The notes below the pieces were generated by a model. That model saw nothing but the letters and a program-made list of their open reading frames with translations, was not told the origin of the DNA and did not search any database. A stretch of 64,000 nucleotides of DNA from Affinundibacterium flavidum. GTDB taxonomy: Bacteria; Pseudomonadota; Gammaproteobacteria; Burkholderiales; Burkholderiaceae_D. Made by a program: the position numbers and the translations under genes. The stretch spans positions 164,054 through 228,053 of the forward strand of contig NZ_JACOGA010000010.1 of assembly GCF_014284175.1 (NCBI RefSeq), read 5' to 3'. This document shows positions 40,145 to 49,912 of this stretch, piece by piece; within the stretch, counting starts at the first letter, position 1, and every line of letters begins with the position of its first letter.

Positions 40145-41092
40145 ATGACGAAAATGCTATTGGAAGTTCGGGGAGTCAGCAAAAAATTTGGTCAAGCAAC
40201 GGTAGTCGACAATATTTCATTTTCGGCGCAGTCGGGGCAGACGATTGGTTTGTTGGGGCCAAATGGCGCTGGTAAATCTACGACAGTGAACATGATCTGT
40301 GGCTTATTGCAAGCGGATAGCGGGCAAATCTTAATCTCAGGCCAACTCATGGCTGCCGGACAACATCAGGTAAAAAAACAATTAGGTTTAGTCCCCCAAG
40401 ATCTCGCCTTGTTTGATGATTTATCCGCTCGTGAAAACCTGAAATTGTTTGGCGCTTTATACGGCTTGTCTGGTCTTCATTTACAACAACGTTGTGATGC
40501 CGTGTTAGAACTGGTGAGCTTGCAAGACCGAGCGAAAGATAAGCCTTCAAGTTTTTCAGGTGGGATGAAGCGACGTTTAAATATTGCTGCGGCCTTATTG
40601 CATGATCCACAGTTGTTGATTCTGGATGAACCTACAGTCGGCATTGATCCGCAAAGCCGCAATGCCATTTTTGATGCTTTGGAAGTATTGAAAGCGCAAG
40701 GGCGGACTTTAATTTATACCAGCCACTACATGGAAGAAGTCGAACGTCTTGCAGACCATATTGTGATTATTGATCACGGAAAAATTATCGCGAATGAGAC
40801 GCCTGCGGAATTGGTTCAGCGACTTCCAGCACAGGCTGCGCTCACAGTTAATTTAGCATCAGCTCTAGACGAGACAGGTCTAAGTCAATTAACACAACAG
40901 ATCGGCGTACAAAAGGTCCTGAATAAGAATGAAGGAAAGACTTTGGAGTTACATCTATCTGCGCCAGATCAGGCAATATCTATTCTGAATTTTGTGCAAC
41001 AACAGCACGGTCAGATCAGTCATTTTGAGACGGCGAAAACAAGATTAGAAGACGTATTCCTGACGCTAACTGGACGTAGCCTGCGCGATTAA
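40145..41092 (+). CDS. ABC exporter ATP-binding subunit
   Basis: A 315-residue ATPase of the DrrA/CcmA-like ABC-2 exporter group. Walker A is GPNGAGKST, the signature is FSGGMKRRL, Walker B is LLILDEPTVGID and the H-loop His is in YTSHYMEEVE. The C-terminal 85 residues form the small regulatory domain common to this group. The ATG at 40145 is preferred over GTG at 40139 because AGGG lies seven bases ahead of it. The partner permease is encoded 55 bases downstream. Substrate unknown. Confidence 0.92.
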   Translation: MTKMLLEVRGVSKKFGQATVVDNISFSAQSGQTIGLLGPNGAGKSTTVNMICGLLQADSGQILISGQLMAAGQHQVKKQLGLVPQDLALFDDLSARENLKLFGALYGLSGLHLQQRCDAVLELVSLQDRAKDKPSSFSGGMKRRLNIAAALLHDPQLLILDEPTVGIDPQSRNAIFDALEVLKAQGRTLIYTSHYMEEVERLADHIVIIDHGKIIANETPAELVQRLPAQAALTVNLASALDETGLSQLTQQIGVQKVLNKNEGKTLELHLSAPDQAISILNFVQQQHGQISHFETAKTRLEDVFLTLTGRSLRD

Positions 41093-41147
41093 TTGATCGC
41101 CAAGAATTAAAAAATTGTAGACATAATTTGAAAGACGGTGATCAATC

Positions 41148-42509
41148 ATGATTCCTTTAGTTGCCCTGATTCGTAAAGACATTATTTTATTTTTGCACGA
41201 CAAACGCGCCTTAATTTTGACATTGCTAATGCCAATACTATTGGCCGCTTTTTTTGGCTATCTCACAGGTGGCAGTGGTAAGCAAGAAGCATCAAAAATT
41301 GAACTAGGCGTCGTACAGCAAGACCAACATCTCATTAGCCAAAAAATCTTAGCAGGATTGAAGAACGACAAGAGTTTGCTGATTAAAGAACTGAGTCTGG
41401 AGCAAGCGCAAGAACAAGTACGTAAAGGCAAGATCGCGGTGGCTTTGGTCTTGCCCGCTGGTTTTGGTGAGGCGGCTGGAGCGGCTTTCTTCAATGCGCA
41501 CGGAAAGCCAGATTTACCTATCTATTACGATCCATCTCAAAGTACGATGTTAGCGATGGTTAAGGGCATACTGACGCAGCATGTGATGCAAAGCGTGAGT
41601 GCTGAAATGTTTAGCGGTAAGTCGGGAATGGCAACACTCGATCAAAGTATCGCGCAGTTAGAAAGTAAGGCGGAGCAGGGGGCAGAATCTGCTGCTGATT
41701 CTGCGACTGCGTCAACTGACAAGCAAGAACTTAAAACATTTTTGACTAGCTTAAAGAAGTTCCAGCAACATCAACAAGACCAAAATGCGCAAACCGCACA
41801 GACCACCCAAAATCAATCTGAAGCTGCCAAACCTGCGGGCTTGAGTATGCCGTTCAATACCAAGGATGAAGCGCTGTCGGCAAAGACTGGCGTTGCAAAT
41901 GGTTACAATGGCTATGCTCATTCTTTCGCCGGAATGACAGTGCAATTCATTTTGTTCTTAGCGATTGACGCGGGCATCTCTGTTTTGTTGTCGCGTAAAT
42001 TGGGTATTTGGAATCGACAGTTAGCAGCGCCTATCGGTATGAATACCATTATTGTGGCGCGTGGACTATCTTGTGCTTTGATCGCTTTGCTTGTGAGTTG
42101 TGTGATCTGCGCAGTAGCGATGTTGGTATTTCAGGTGCAAATACTAGGAAGCGTTTTGGGTCTGATGGGAGTTGCGGTTTGCTTTTCCTTAATGACTGCC
42201 AGCTTTGGTTTATTGATAGCAGCGTTTGGAAAAACACCTGAGGCAGCACGTGGTATTGCGATCTTCGCAACCCTGATTATGGTGATGTTGGGTGGAGCTT
42301 GGATGCCATCTTTTTTCTTCCCGCAATGGTTGCAAGATCTAACGATTTTTATCCCTACCCGTTGGGCTGTTGATGGTTTTGACGCAATGACCTGGCGCGG
42401 GTTGGGAATACATGCTGCCATCGCTCCCATGGCGGCGTTGCTAGGATTTACCAGTTTGTTTGGTGCCTTGGCATTGTGGCGATTCGGTCGGGATCAGACT
42501 GCAAGGTAA
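41148..42509 (+). CDS. ABC-2 type exporter permease
   Basis: A 453-residue permease with one N-terminal helix (about 19-40), a large extracytoplasmic domain (about 45-260) and five more helices after residue 265. The periplasmic domain carries a Gln-rich low-complexity patch (about 200-225). The layout matches YhgE/YbhS-like ABC-2 permeases. It pairs with the preceding ATPase, and the two likely form a homodimeric-permease exporter for lipids, drugs or peptides; the substrate is not evident. The TonB receptor gene follows after a hairpin, so it is probably a separate unit. Confidence 0.88.
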   Translation: MIPLVALIRKDIILFLHDKRALILTLLMPILLAAFFGYLTGGSGKQEASKIELGVVQQDQHLISQKILAGLKNDKSLLIKELSLEQAQEQVRKGKIAVALVLPAGFGEAAGAAFFNAHGKPDLPIYYDPSQSTMLAMVKGILTQHVMQSVSAEMFSGKSGMATLDQSIAQLESKAEQGAESAADSATASTDKQELKTFLTSLKKFQQHQQDQNAQTAQTTQNQSEAAKPAGLSMPFNTKDEALSAKTGVANGYNGYAHSFAGMTVQFILFLAIDAGISVLLSRKLGIWNRQLAAPIGMNTIIVARGLSCALIALLVSCVICAVAMLVFQVQILGSVLGLMGVAVCFSLMTASFGLLIAAFGKTPEAARGIAIFATLIMVMLGGAWMPSFFFPQWLQDLTIFIPTRWAVDGFDAMTWRGLGIHAAIAPMAALLGFTSLFGALALWRFGRDQTAR

Positions 42510-42639
42510 CTGAAACAAGCGGTTATGGCGCGAGGCGCATGGGGCATACGTATCGAAACGTAACAGAACCCATGCGCTTGTTTCAATTCCATACAAAACA
42601 AAGTTGATAGGATAGTTTTTCAGAGCTCGATTGAAAATA

Positions 42640-42671
42640 TAATGGTGAAAACTTTTTCACCATTTTTTTTC
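42640..42671 (+). terminator. Hairpin with T-run between the ABC permease and the TonB receptor
   Basis: AATGGTGAAAA and TTTTCACCATT form an 11-bp stem with a two-base loop and are followed by eight T residues. It probably terminates the ABC operon, though it ends only about 12 bases before the receptor start. A TATAAT at 42638-42643 overlaps the left arm and lacks a good -35. Confidence 0.65.
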
Positions 42672-42681
42672 GGCCAAAATA

Positions 42682-45054
42682 ATGACAACAACTTCTTTTC
42701 CTTTGCGCGTAGTGGCACTAGCTATTGGTAGTGCGTTTGCACTGAGTGGAATTGCTCATGCGCAAGAAGTACAAGAAAAAAGTAAGACTGAAGAAAGTAC
42801 AAAGTCCACGGAAGAAAAATCAAAAAGTAGCGAAGAAAATAAGCGCCGTAATTCCAATGCTCAAAAAAATCCTGCGCAGTTGAAACCAGCTCCGACCAAA
42901 GCGGACGCTACAGATACAAAAAATCCTTCTCAGTTACAAAGTCAGTTACAAACTCAGTTGCAAAAAGTAACGGTGAATGGCACCAAACAATCGGATATTG
43001 ATTTGCGTCGCAACTCTATCGCCGGGAAAATTATTGTCGGACGTGAGGAGCTAGATCGCGATGGTGACTTCACTGTTGGTGAAATTCTCAAGCGCTTACC
43101 CGGTGTGACAACTGGAGGTCGCCCAGGGCGTGGTGGTGATGTTCGTATGCGTGGCATGGGTGGCGGTTATACACAAATTTTAGTCAATGGCGAACGCCCA
43201 CCACGTGGATTTTCGATGGAGTCTCTATCGCCCGATCAGGTCGAACGCATAGAGGTAATGCGTGGACCAGTCGCAGAATTCAGTACTCAGGCAATTGCAG
43301 GAACTATTAATATCATTTTGCGTGAAGAGTATCACCCAAAAGATATCGATTTGAAGTTGGCTTTGGGATTTGAGCAGGGCAGGGTCGCTCCCAATTTATC
43401 AATTACGTATCCCGGTCAAATAGGTGAACTTAATTACGCTTTGAGCGCTTCAATTTTTCATAACGGTCAGCATGATTACTCCACGTCAGAACGTGTGGAG
43501 CAAACTGATGCGGGTGTAATTCAATTGATTCAAGATCAGATTGATCAAACTAACCGACAATCTTCGGGCATCCATCTGACTCCGCGTTTTAGTTATAAAT
43601 TTGAAAGCGGCGACAATCTGACGGTGCAACCCTTCTTGATGAATTCTCGTAGTCATTCAAGAAATACTTCAACACTAACACAGTCACCTGAAACACCAGA
43701 TCCAGTCACGCATTTGCCTCCTGTCGCACTGGCAAATTCCAATAGCAATGCGGATTCTACTTTCTTCCGATTGAATTCCAATTTTCAACATCGTTTTGAA
43801 GATACCGCAAAATTAACAATCAAACTGGGCGGTGGCATTGGTCGCTCTGATAGCGATAGTTTACGTACGCAGTATGCGAAGAATGGCGATCAGCTCAATG
43901 TCATTAGCGATGTCAATGACACGCGCGATACCTCGTTTAGCCAGGGCGGTAAATACACGACGCCGATTGGTGATAAGCAAAACTTGGCAGCGGGTTGGGA
44001 TTTCGAACGTAGCCAGCGCGAGCAAAAGCGCGTTTCTCTGGATAATGGTAAGCCTCAATTTACAGATTCTGGCGACAATTTAGAGGCGTCAACCCGTCGG
44101 CTGGCAGCTTATGTGCAGAGTGAAATTGATATCAATGCGCAGTGGTCTGGCTATGCAGGGTTGCGTTGGGAAGGAATAAAAACACATAGTAGTAAATCGA
44201 ATTACGTCGTCGATAATTCGACTAGTGTTTTTAGCCCTATCATGCATGCCGTGTACCGTATTCCTGATTTGGGAAAAGATCAGATCCGTATGAGCTTGAC
44301 GAGTAGTTATCGTGCGCCTGCTTTGAATGACGTGATTGCAGTGCCGGCAATTTCTCCGTTGAATGGACCAACTCGCCCAGATCGCACTGGTAATCCGAAT
44401 TTGCAGCCAGAATTATCGCGTGGCTTGGATATCGCTTATGAGCATTATCTTAAAAGTGCCGGGATTATGAGCGTCAATTTATTCGTGAAAAATATCGATA
44501 ACTTGATCCGTCGCCGAACCGAACAAGTGCAAGTAGGTGATGCATTACGTTGGGTAAATTCGCCAGTCAATATCGGTCATGCAATTGCAAAAGGCATAGA
44601 ATTAGAAGCGAAATTTCAAGCCCAAGAATTTTTTCCTGAGGGGCCTGCAATCGACGTGCGCACCAACTATAGCCGCTTCTGGTCGAACGTCGATGATGTT
44701 AAAGGTCCGAATAATCGACTAGATCAGCAACCCACACAAACCGCCAACTTGGGACTTGATTATCGTGTCAGTAGTGTACCTTTGACTTTAGGCGGCAATG
44801 TCAACTGGACACCAGCTTACGTCAACCAAACTAGCGATACACAGACCACCAGCACTGGCATTAAACGACAGCTTGATATGTATGCCTTGTGGAAATTTTC
44901 ACCGAATATGAAATTGCGATTATCGGCGAGCAATTTGCAAGCGAATGATTTCTTAAGCGGCAGTAGCTTGTCGATTAATGGCGTCAATTACTTGCAAAGC
45001 AATCGTTCTAAAACATACACCGTGTTTAATTTGCGCTTGGAGTTGAAAATTTAA
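42682..45054 (+). CDS. TonB-dependent outer-membrane receptor
   Basis: A 790-residue outer-membrane receptor. Signal peptide about 1-27 (ending AHA-Q). Residues 28-92 are an unusual Lys/Glu/Ser then Gln-rich linker before a TonB-box-like KVTVNG at about 95-100. The plug domain (about 110-220) has GDFTVGEILKRLPGVTTGGRPGRGGDVRMRGMG-type residues and ERIEVMRGPVAEFSTQAIAGTINI; the remainder is a 22-strand barrel ending NLRLELKI with an aliphatic/aromatic-type C-terminus. The ligand is not determinable; it may be a siderophore, other metal chelate or carbohydrate. No Fur box or biosynthesis genes were recognised nearby. Confidence 0.93.
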   Translation: MTTTSFPLRVVALAIGSAFALSGIAHAQEVQEKSKTEESTKSTEEKSKSSEENKRRNSNAQKNPAQLKPAPTKADATDTKNPSQLQSQLQTQLQKVTVNGTKQSDIDLRRNSIAGKIIVGREELDRDGDFTVGEILKRLPGVTTGGRPGRGGDVRMRGMGGGYTQILVNGERPPRGFSMESLSPDQVERIEVMRGPVAEFSTQAIAGTINIILREEYHPKDIDLKLALGFEQGRVAPNLSITYPGQIGELNYALSASIFHNGQHDYSTSERVEQTDAGVIQLIQDQIDQTNRQSSGIHLTPRFSYKFESGDNLTVQPFLMNSRSHSRNTSTLTQSPETPDPVTHLPPVALANSNSNADSTFFRLNSNFQHRFEDTAKLTIKLGGGIGRSDSDSLRTQYAKNGDQLNVISDVNDTRDTSFSQGGKYTTPIGDKQNLAAGWDFERSQREQKRVSLDNGKPQFTDSGDNLEASTRRLAAYVQSEIDINAQWSGYAGLRWEGIKTHSSKSNYVVDNSTSVFSPIMHAVYRIPDLGKDQIRMSLTSSYRAPALNDVIAVPAISPLNGPTRPDRTGNPNLQPELSRGLDIAYEHYLKSAGIMSVNLFVKNIDNLIRRRTEQVQVGDALRWVNSPVNIGHAIAKGIELEAKFQAQEFFPEGPAIDVRTNYSRFWSNVDDVKGPNNRLDQQPTQTANLGLDYRVSSVPLTLGGNVNWTPAYVNQTSDTQTTSTGIKRQLDMYALWKFSPNMKLRLSASNLQANDFLSGSSLSINGVNYLQSNRSKTYTVFNLRLELKI

Positions 45055-45106
45055 GAGCAAACAATATTGTTCTCACCTTAAACCTTGTGGTCAACTCAAA
45101 ATCGCC

Positions 45107-47893
45107 TTAGCTTGCCCGTATGGCCTCGTCTAGATCATCGGTGTTGTGCGAAATTATTTGTATGAGTTGGGACTGCGCTGCCTGTTGCGGGTGGCGCATG
45201 ACACGATTATAAAAATCGTCTACTTGATGTTGATCTGTATGTGCAATTCCTATGCACGCATTACGTCCAGATTTCTTCACCATGTATAAGCCTTGATCTG
45301 CGAAATTCACGACTTGTGCCCAAGTTACTAAATGCGGTTGCTTGGGTAAAAATGGATAGCTTGCATAGCCCACTGAGCAAGTTCTAAATATTTCAAGATC
45401 ATCCAGCAGAGTGAAAGCAGTGCTGGACACAATATGCCGAATCCGTTCGGCGACCGTTGGTGCATCTTTACGATTGCAGTTGCGTGCGACAACTAAAAAT
45501 TCCTCTCCACCCCAGCGCACTAAATAATCTGATTCTCTAAATACGCTCTGTAAGCGATCGCGCATTTGCATTAACACCATATCGCCGCAAGCATGACCAT
45601 ACGTGTCATTCACTGACTTGAAGTGATCCAAATCCACCATGAAAAATACCAAATCATCATCGCTTAATTGACTAAAATTGTCAGTCGGGTCAACGAGTTG
45701 ATCTTCGTAAGCACGTAAGGCGCGGGCAACATCCCCTTCGATATTTTGTAGTAAGAATCGACGATTTCTTAATCCAGTTAAAGGATCGGTAATGCTGACT
45801 TCTTCTAGCTGATTTTGGGTCTCACGCAGGGCTGTCAAAGTGGCTTGCAGTTGCTTGTAGGCAGACGCATTGTCTAAGGCGATTGCGCCATAGGCAGCAA
45901 GCGTGCGTAAAATCGAACGTTCACGCTCACCATATACATGCGGGCGTATAGATTGGATAGACATCACACCCAATAGGCGATCACCAATCATGAGAGGTGT
46001 ATACAACAAGCTGAGTGTTTCCATCGTCCCCGGAACGATAAACCGTCCAGTCGCCCCCGGTTCGCGTTCAAGGACGATTTCTTGACGTTCACGTGCGCAA
46101 CGAGCAAATGATGAAATTGGATGATCTAAAGCTGTTTCAAAAAACGGAATTGGCGCACCGTTTTCAATGCCGAATACAAAGCGCAAAGTAGCGCCATCAG
46201 GTGCCAATAGCGAAATGCCAAAGCTACTGGCGTCTAGCAAGTCGTCGACATGACGATACAGTGCTTCAAATACGGATTCAACATTCAGATTGGCAGTGAG
46301 TTCGCGTCCAATCAGACCAAGTGTTTCTAAAGTATTGCTAGCTTCTTGCAGGCTGGCAGCACGTTCAGCTTCTGTGGTGGCGATTAAGCGGTGGTATTCA
46401 GCGTCTGCCCGATGACGTTCATTGTCGTAGCGAACTTGCATTGCGGTGGCACGATTATGGGCTTCGCTTAATCGACGATTTTCTTTTGCCTTGGCGGCCA
46501 ATCGTGAGAATTGAAACGCCGATTGATAGTCTTCGATCAGCGCGAAGTCATCGGCGATACTATCTAATAGATCTGCAGGAATACAAATGCCCTTGATAGA
46601 CTGACAGAGCGCAAGGGCTTCTAATTGGTAATGCAGGCTGAGATTGGGCATATTGTTTTCTATGCTCAAGGAACTATTATCTAGCGCGGGATATTTTCTT
46701 GCTAGCTCAGCATACACTCTGAGACATTTAATTTGCTCGTCTACATTATGGTGTTCACGCGCGATGCATAATGCTTGTCGAATTTTGTCTTCGGCTTCGT
46801 GTAGTTGATCCAGGCGGCAAAATGCAATTGCCTGACCACGCCAACAGTCAGATAAGAACACGGCTTCGTCGTGTGCTTCAATTTTTTCAGCAGCAAGTTC
46901 AAAGAAATTGAGTGCATCCACCGGAGTGCCTAAGTCTAAGGAGAGGTCGCCAAGATAAGCTAATGTATGAGCGAAAGTTCTTGAACCTGGGATCTTGCTT
47001 TGTATGCTCAATGATTCTATTAAGGTTTCCCTAGCGTCTTCATGGTGCCCCAGTAGCCTTAACGCGTTTCCGGTTTGCAACAGAGCTATTGCCAATGAAC
47101 CTGGCCATTGATTGGCGCGCGCAATGGCGAGCGCTATTTCATCCCATTCCAGCGCCGCGTCTAAATCGCCTAAGGTTGCAAAAGAATCGCCAGCGTTGGT
47201 CGCCGCCAAAATTGCCAGACGTATTTGGCCTGATTCAAGTGCTGCACGATGAGCCTCTATGTGTAGACGACATGATTCACCTAAATCGCCGATTTTGTTG
47301 GCGATGATGGCACGCGCACTGGATAACCACGCAGTGACTGGAACTGGATAGCTGTGATCGACCGCAAATTGCCTATCCAATTCTGTTGCAGTAATTTGTG
47401 GAGCACGAATGGCACTATTGTGCAGGCTGCGGGCAAAGGCAATTTGGTAGCCAAGTAGTTCACCAGCAATTTGATAATGCTCTATCGAAGTTTGCAGGCA
47501 TTGATCACGTTGTTGAATTTCGCCTAAGTCGCGATGAATAGAACTAAACAAGAAATAAACATCGCCTAAACCATGACTATCTTGTATTTCTTCCAGATTC
47601 GTAAATGCGATGGTTGCATCTCGTTTGGCTAATTCTAACTCGCCAAATAGCCAATGTATTTCAGCTTTAATCAGGTTAGTACGCGCCAGCAATCGCTTGT
47701 AGTCACGTGATCCTCTTGAGATGTGTGCAAGTAGGGCTCTTGCTTCACTAACGAGTTCTAAAGCTAGCTGGCAATCGCGTTGGCGTAAATGCCAGGCGAG
47801 CTCAATCAAATGCGATAGGCGAGTCTCATTATCAGACAAGGTAAGCTTGGTCTTGAGTACATCAACTTCTTCGTCTAACGCGTATAAATCCAT
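45107..47893 (-). CDS. TPR-GAF-GGDEF diguanylate cyclase
   Basis: A 928-residue cytosolic regulator. Residues 1 to about 480 are tetratricopeptide-like helical repeats, then a coiled coil (about 480-535), a GAF domain (about 540-700), a second short coiled coil and a GGDEF domain (about 735-905). The active-site motif is GGEEF at 795-799 and the product-inhibition I-site RESD at 786-789 is intact, five residues upstream, so it should make c-di-GMP and be feedback-controlled. The sensed signal is unknown; the TPR part suggests protein input. The ATG at 47893 with AAGG ahead is preferred over GTG 47926. Confidence 0.9.
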   Translation of the reverse strand: MDLYALDEEVDVLKTKLTLSDNETRLSHLIELAWHLRQRDCQLALELVSEARALLAHISRGSRDYKRLLARTNLIKAEIHWLFGELELAKRDATIAFTNLEEIQDSHGLGDVYFLFSSIHRDLGEIQQRDQCLQTSIEHYQIAGELLGYQIAFARSLHNSAIRAPQITATELDRQFAVDHSYPVPVTAWLSSARAIIANKIGDLGESCRLHIEAHRAALESGQIRLAILAATNAGDSFATLGDLDAALEWDEIALAIARANQWPGSLAIALLQTGNALRLLGHHEDARETLIESLSIQSKIPGSRTFAHTLAYLGDLSLDLGTPVDALNFFELAAEKIEAHDEAVFLSDCWRGQAIAFCRLDQLHEAEDKIRQALCIAREHHNVDEQIKCLRVYAELARKYPALDNSSLSIENNMPNLSLHYQLEALALCQSIKGICIPADLLDSIADDFALIEDYQSAFQFSRLAAKAKENRRLSEAHNRATAMQVRYDNERHRADAEYHRLIATTEAERAASLQEASNTLETLGLIGRELTANLNVESVFEALYRHVDDLLDASSFGISLLAPDGATLRFVFGIENGAPIPFFETALDHPISSFARCARERQEIVLEREPGATGRFIVPGTMETLSLLYTPLMIGDRLLGVMSIQSIRPHVYGERERSILRTLAAYGAIALDNASAYKQLQATLTALRETQNQLEEVSITDPLTGLRNRRFLLQNIEGDVARALRAYEDQLVDPTDNFSQLSDDDLVFFMVDLDHFKSVNDTYGHACGDMVLMQMRDRLQSVFRESDYLVRWGGEEFLVVARNCNRKDAPTVAERIRHIVSSTAFTLLDDLEIFRTCSVGYASYPFLPKQPHLVTWAQVVNFADQGLYMVKKSGRNACIGIAHTDQHQVDDFYNRVMRHPQQAAQSQLIQIISHNTDDLDEAIRAS

Positions 47894-48078
47894 ACTGACC
47901 TTGACTTGATTTCCGTAGTGCAACACGACAGTGTCAGTGAATTTAACATAAAGAATCTTTGCTTGAAATATCCTTTCGCAGATCGCACAAGATCAAGAGA
48001 GAAGCGATGATGTTGAAAATATATTTTTACCTTTTGTCTTGTGCGATATTTATTTAGTATGCTTTTGAAGAATATTTC

Positions 48079-49887
48079 TCAAAATAAGGCAGAAGTCACT
48101 TTTAGTACTTCATCTACCGTCGTAACGCCGTCAATAATTTTGTTGGCACCCGCGATCCTGAGTGGTTTCATTTCATCCGTAATCGCTTGATCACGCAAAG
48201 CATGAATATCTGAGTCCTGTTGTATTAACTTACTAAAGGTTTGGGTCACTGTGAGTAATTCATATAAACCTGTACGCCCTTTGTAGCCAGTTTGTCGACA
48301 TTCCAGGCAGCCAACTGGGCGGTAAACCGTCTTGGGTTTTTCTAAAGGCCATTCTTCTACCATCGCGTTCCAAACTGGATCCGTGATTTCGCCATCACTC
48401 GCTTTGCAATGTGGACACAGGGTTCGCACCAAACGCTGCGCGAGAATGCCAACGATAGTCGCTTCTAATAAATAATAAGGAACGCCCAACTGCAACAAAC
48501 GCATAATCGCTGAAGGTGCATCATTGGTGTGCAATGTTGACAGCACCAAATGACCAGTTAAGGCCGCTTGAATAGCCATTTCAGCCGTCGGCAGGTCACG
48601 AATTTCACCCACCATGATAATGTCGGGATCTTGCCGCATCAGGGCGCGAATACCATCGGCAAAAGATAAATCGATATTCGATTGCACCTGCATTTGATTG
48701 AAAGAACCTTCGACCATTTCGATAGGATCTTCCACCGTACAAACATTCACGTCGGGTGTCGCAAGAGCTTTTAAGGTCGTGTATAAAGTCGTGGTCTTGC
48801 CTGAACCAGTTGGTCCAGTGACCAAAATAATTCCATGCGGTTTTTTTGTCAGTTCATTCCAGCGCATTGCATCGTTCACGGGGAAGCCTAATTCAGGCAA
48901 AGTCTTTACAACGACTTCGGGATCAAAAATACGCATAACCAATTTTTCGCCAAAGGCGGTCGGCAATGTTGATAAACGTAACTCAACTTCTTGCCCATCT
49001 GCGGTACGGGTCTTAACCCGACCATCTTGCGGCCGACGTTTTTCAATGACGTCCATACGACCTAATAACTTGATACGCGCGGTCATCGCGATCATGACCA
49101 CAGCAGGTACTTGATACACCTGATGCAAAACGCCATCGATACGAAAACGTATGGTTGCCATATCGCGCTTGGGTTCCAAGTGAATATCTGAAGCGCGCTG
49201 TTCAAATGCAAATTGCCATAGCCAATCAACGATATTGATAATGTGTTGATCGTTAGCATCAACTTGCTTGTTTGATTTACCTAATTCAACTAGCTGCTCG
49301 AAGTTGTTGCGCAATGCGACATCGTTACCATTTGATTTACGAGCATCTTTGATTGATTTTGCCAACGAGAAAAACTGTGCCGTATATTGCGCCACGTCGA
49401 GTGGATTGGCCAAAACAAGTCTGATTTCTTTCTTCGTGATACGAGAAATTTCATCTTGCCAAATCGCGTTATTGTATGGATCAGTTGTCGCGATCGTCAC
49501 GCTGTCGTTCGTTGCATCTACAGGCAGAATATTGAACCGTGTGGCATAAGTAGATGACATTACATCCGATACTTTGGTGAAGTCAATTTTGAGAGGGTCT
49601 ATGCGAAAAAAAGGCAGTCCCGCTTTGCGCGCCGCCCATTCTGTTAGCCAATCTAATGTCAGCAATTGCTGTGGTCGCAAGGCAGAATACAGCTTAGCTT
49701 GTGCAATTGCTGTAAATGGATGCATATTCTCAGCACCATTTTTTAAGATGCCACGCGCATGATTAAAAGCAGTTTTTGCATCGTCTTTTTTGACTATGCC
49801 ATCTTCCATCAACCATGTGAAAATTTGCTGCATACTTAAACTTTTGATTGTTCCGCTATTCATGTTCGTGATTTCACTTGTGTGCAT
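48079..49887 (-). CDS. GspE/PilB-family secretion ATPase (orphan)
   Basis: A 602-residue type II secretion/type IV pilus assembly ATPase homologue. It has an N-terminal T2SE_N-like domain, Walker A VTGPTGSGKTTTLYTTL (about residue 350), the Asp box EDPIEM, a Walker B MVGEIRDLPTAEMAIQAAL, the His box STLHTNDAPSA and a C-terminal four-Cys zinc motif (CPHC ... CLEC). No other secretion or pilus genes are in the window, so it may serve a distant machine or have another role. In betaproteobacteria an orphan GspE next to a spermidine-synthase-like gene is a recurrent pairing, seen here with a gap of 25 bases. Confidence 0.9.
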   Translation of the reverse strand: MHTSEITNMNSGTIKSLSMQQIFTWLMEDGIVKKDDAKTAFNHARGILKNGAENMHPFTAIAQAKLYSALRPQQLLTLDWLTEWAARKAGLPFFRIDPLKIDFTKVSDVMSSTYATRFNILPVDATNDSVTIATTDPYNNAIWQDEISRITKKEIRLVLANPLDVAQYTAQFFSLAKSIKDARKSNGNDVALRNNFEQLVELGKSNKQVDANDQHIINIVDWLWQFAFEQRASDIHLEPKRDMATIRFRIDGVLHQVYQVPAVVMIAMTARIKLLGRMDVIEKRRPQDGRVKTRTADGQEVELRLSTLPTAFGEKLVMRIFDPEVVVKTLPELGFPVNDAMRWNELTKKPHGIILVTGPTGSGKTTTLYTTLKALATPDVNVCTVEDPIEMVEGSFNQMQVQSNIDLSFADGIRALMRQDPDIIMVGEIRDLPTAEMAIQAALTGHLVLSTLHTNDAPSAIMRLLQLGVPYYLLEATIVGILAQRLVRTLCPHCKASDGEITDPVWNAMVEEWPLEKPKTVYRPVGCLECRQTGYKGRTGLYELLTVTQTFSKLIQQDSDIHALRDQAITDEMKPLRIAGANKIIDGVTTVDEVLKVTSALF

Positions 49888-49912
49888 GGTGAGTAGAAGT
49901 ATTTTGTGGTGC

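Noticed and set aside
42638..42643. TATAAT as the TonB receptor promoter
   Set aside because: No -35 hexamer at a proper distance, and the start point would fall inside the terminator hairpin.
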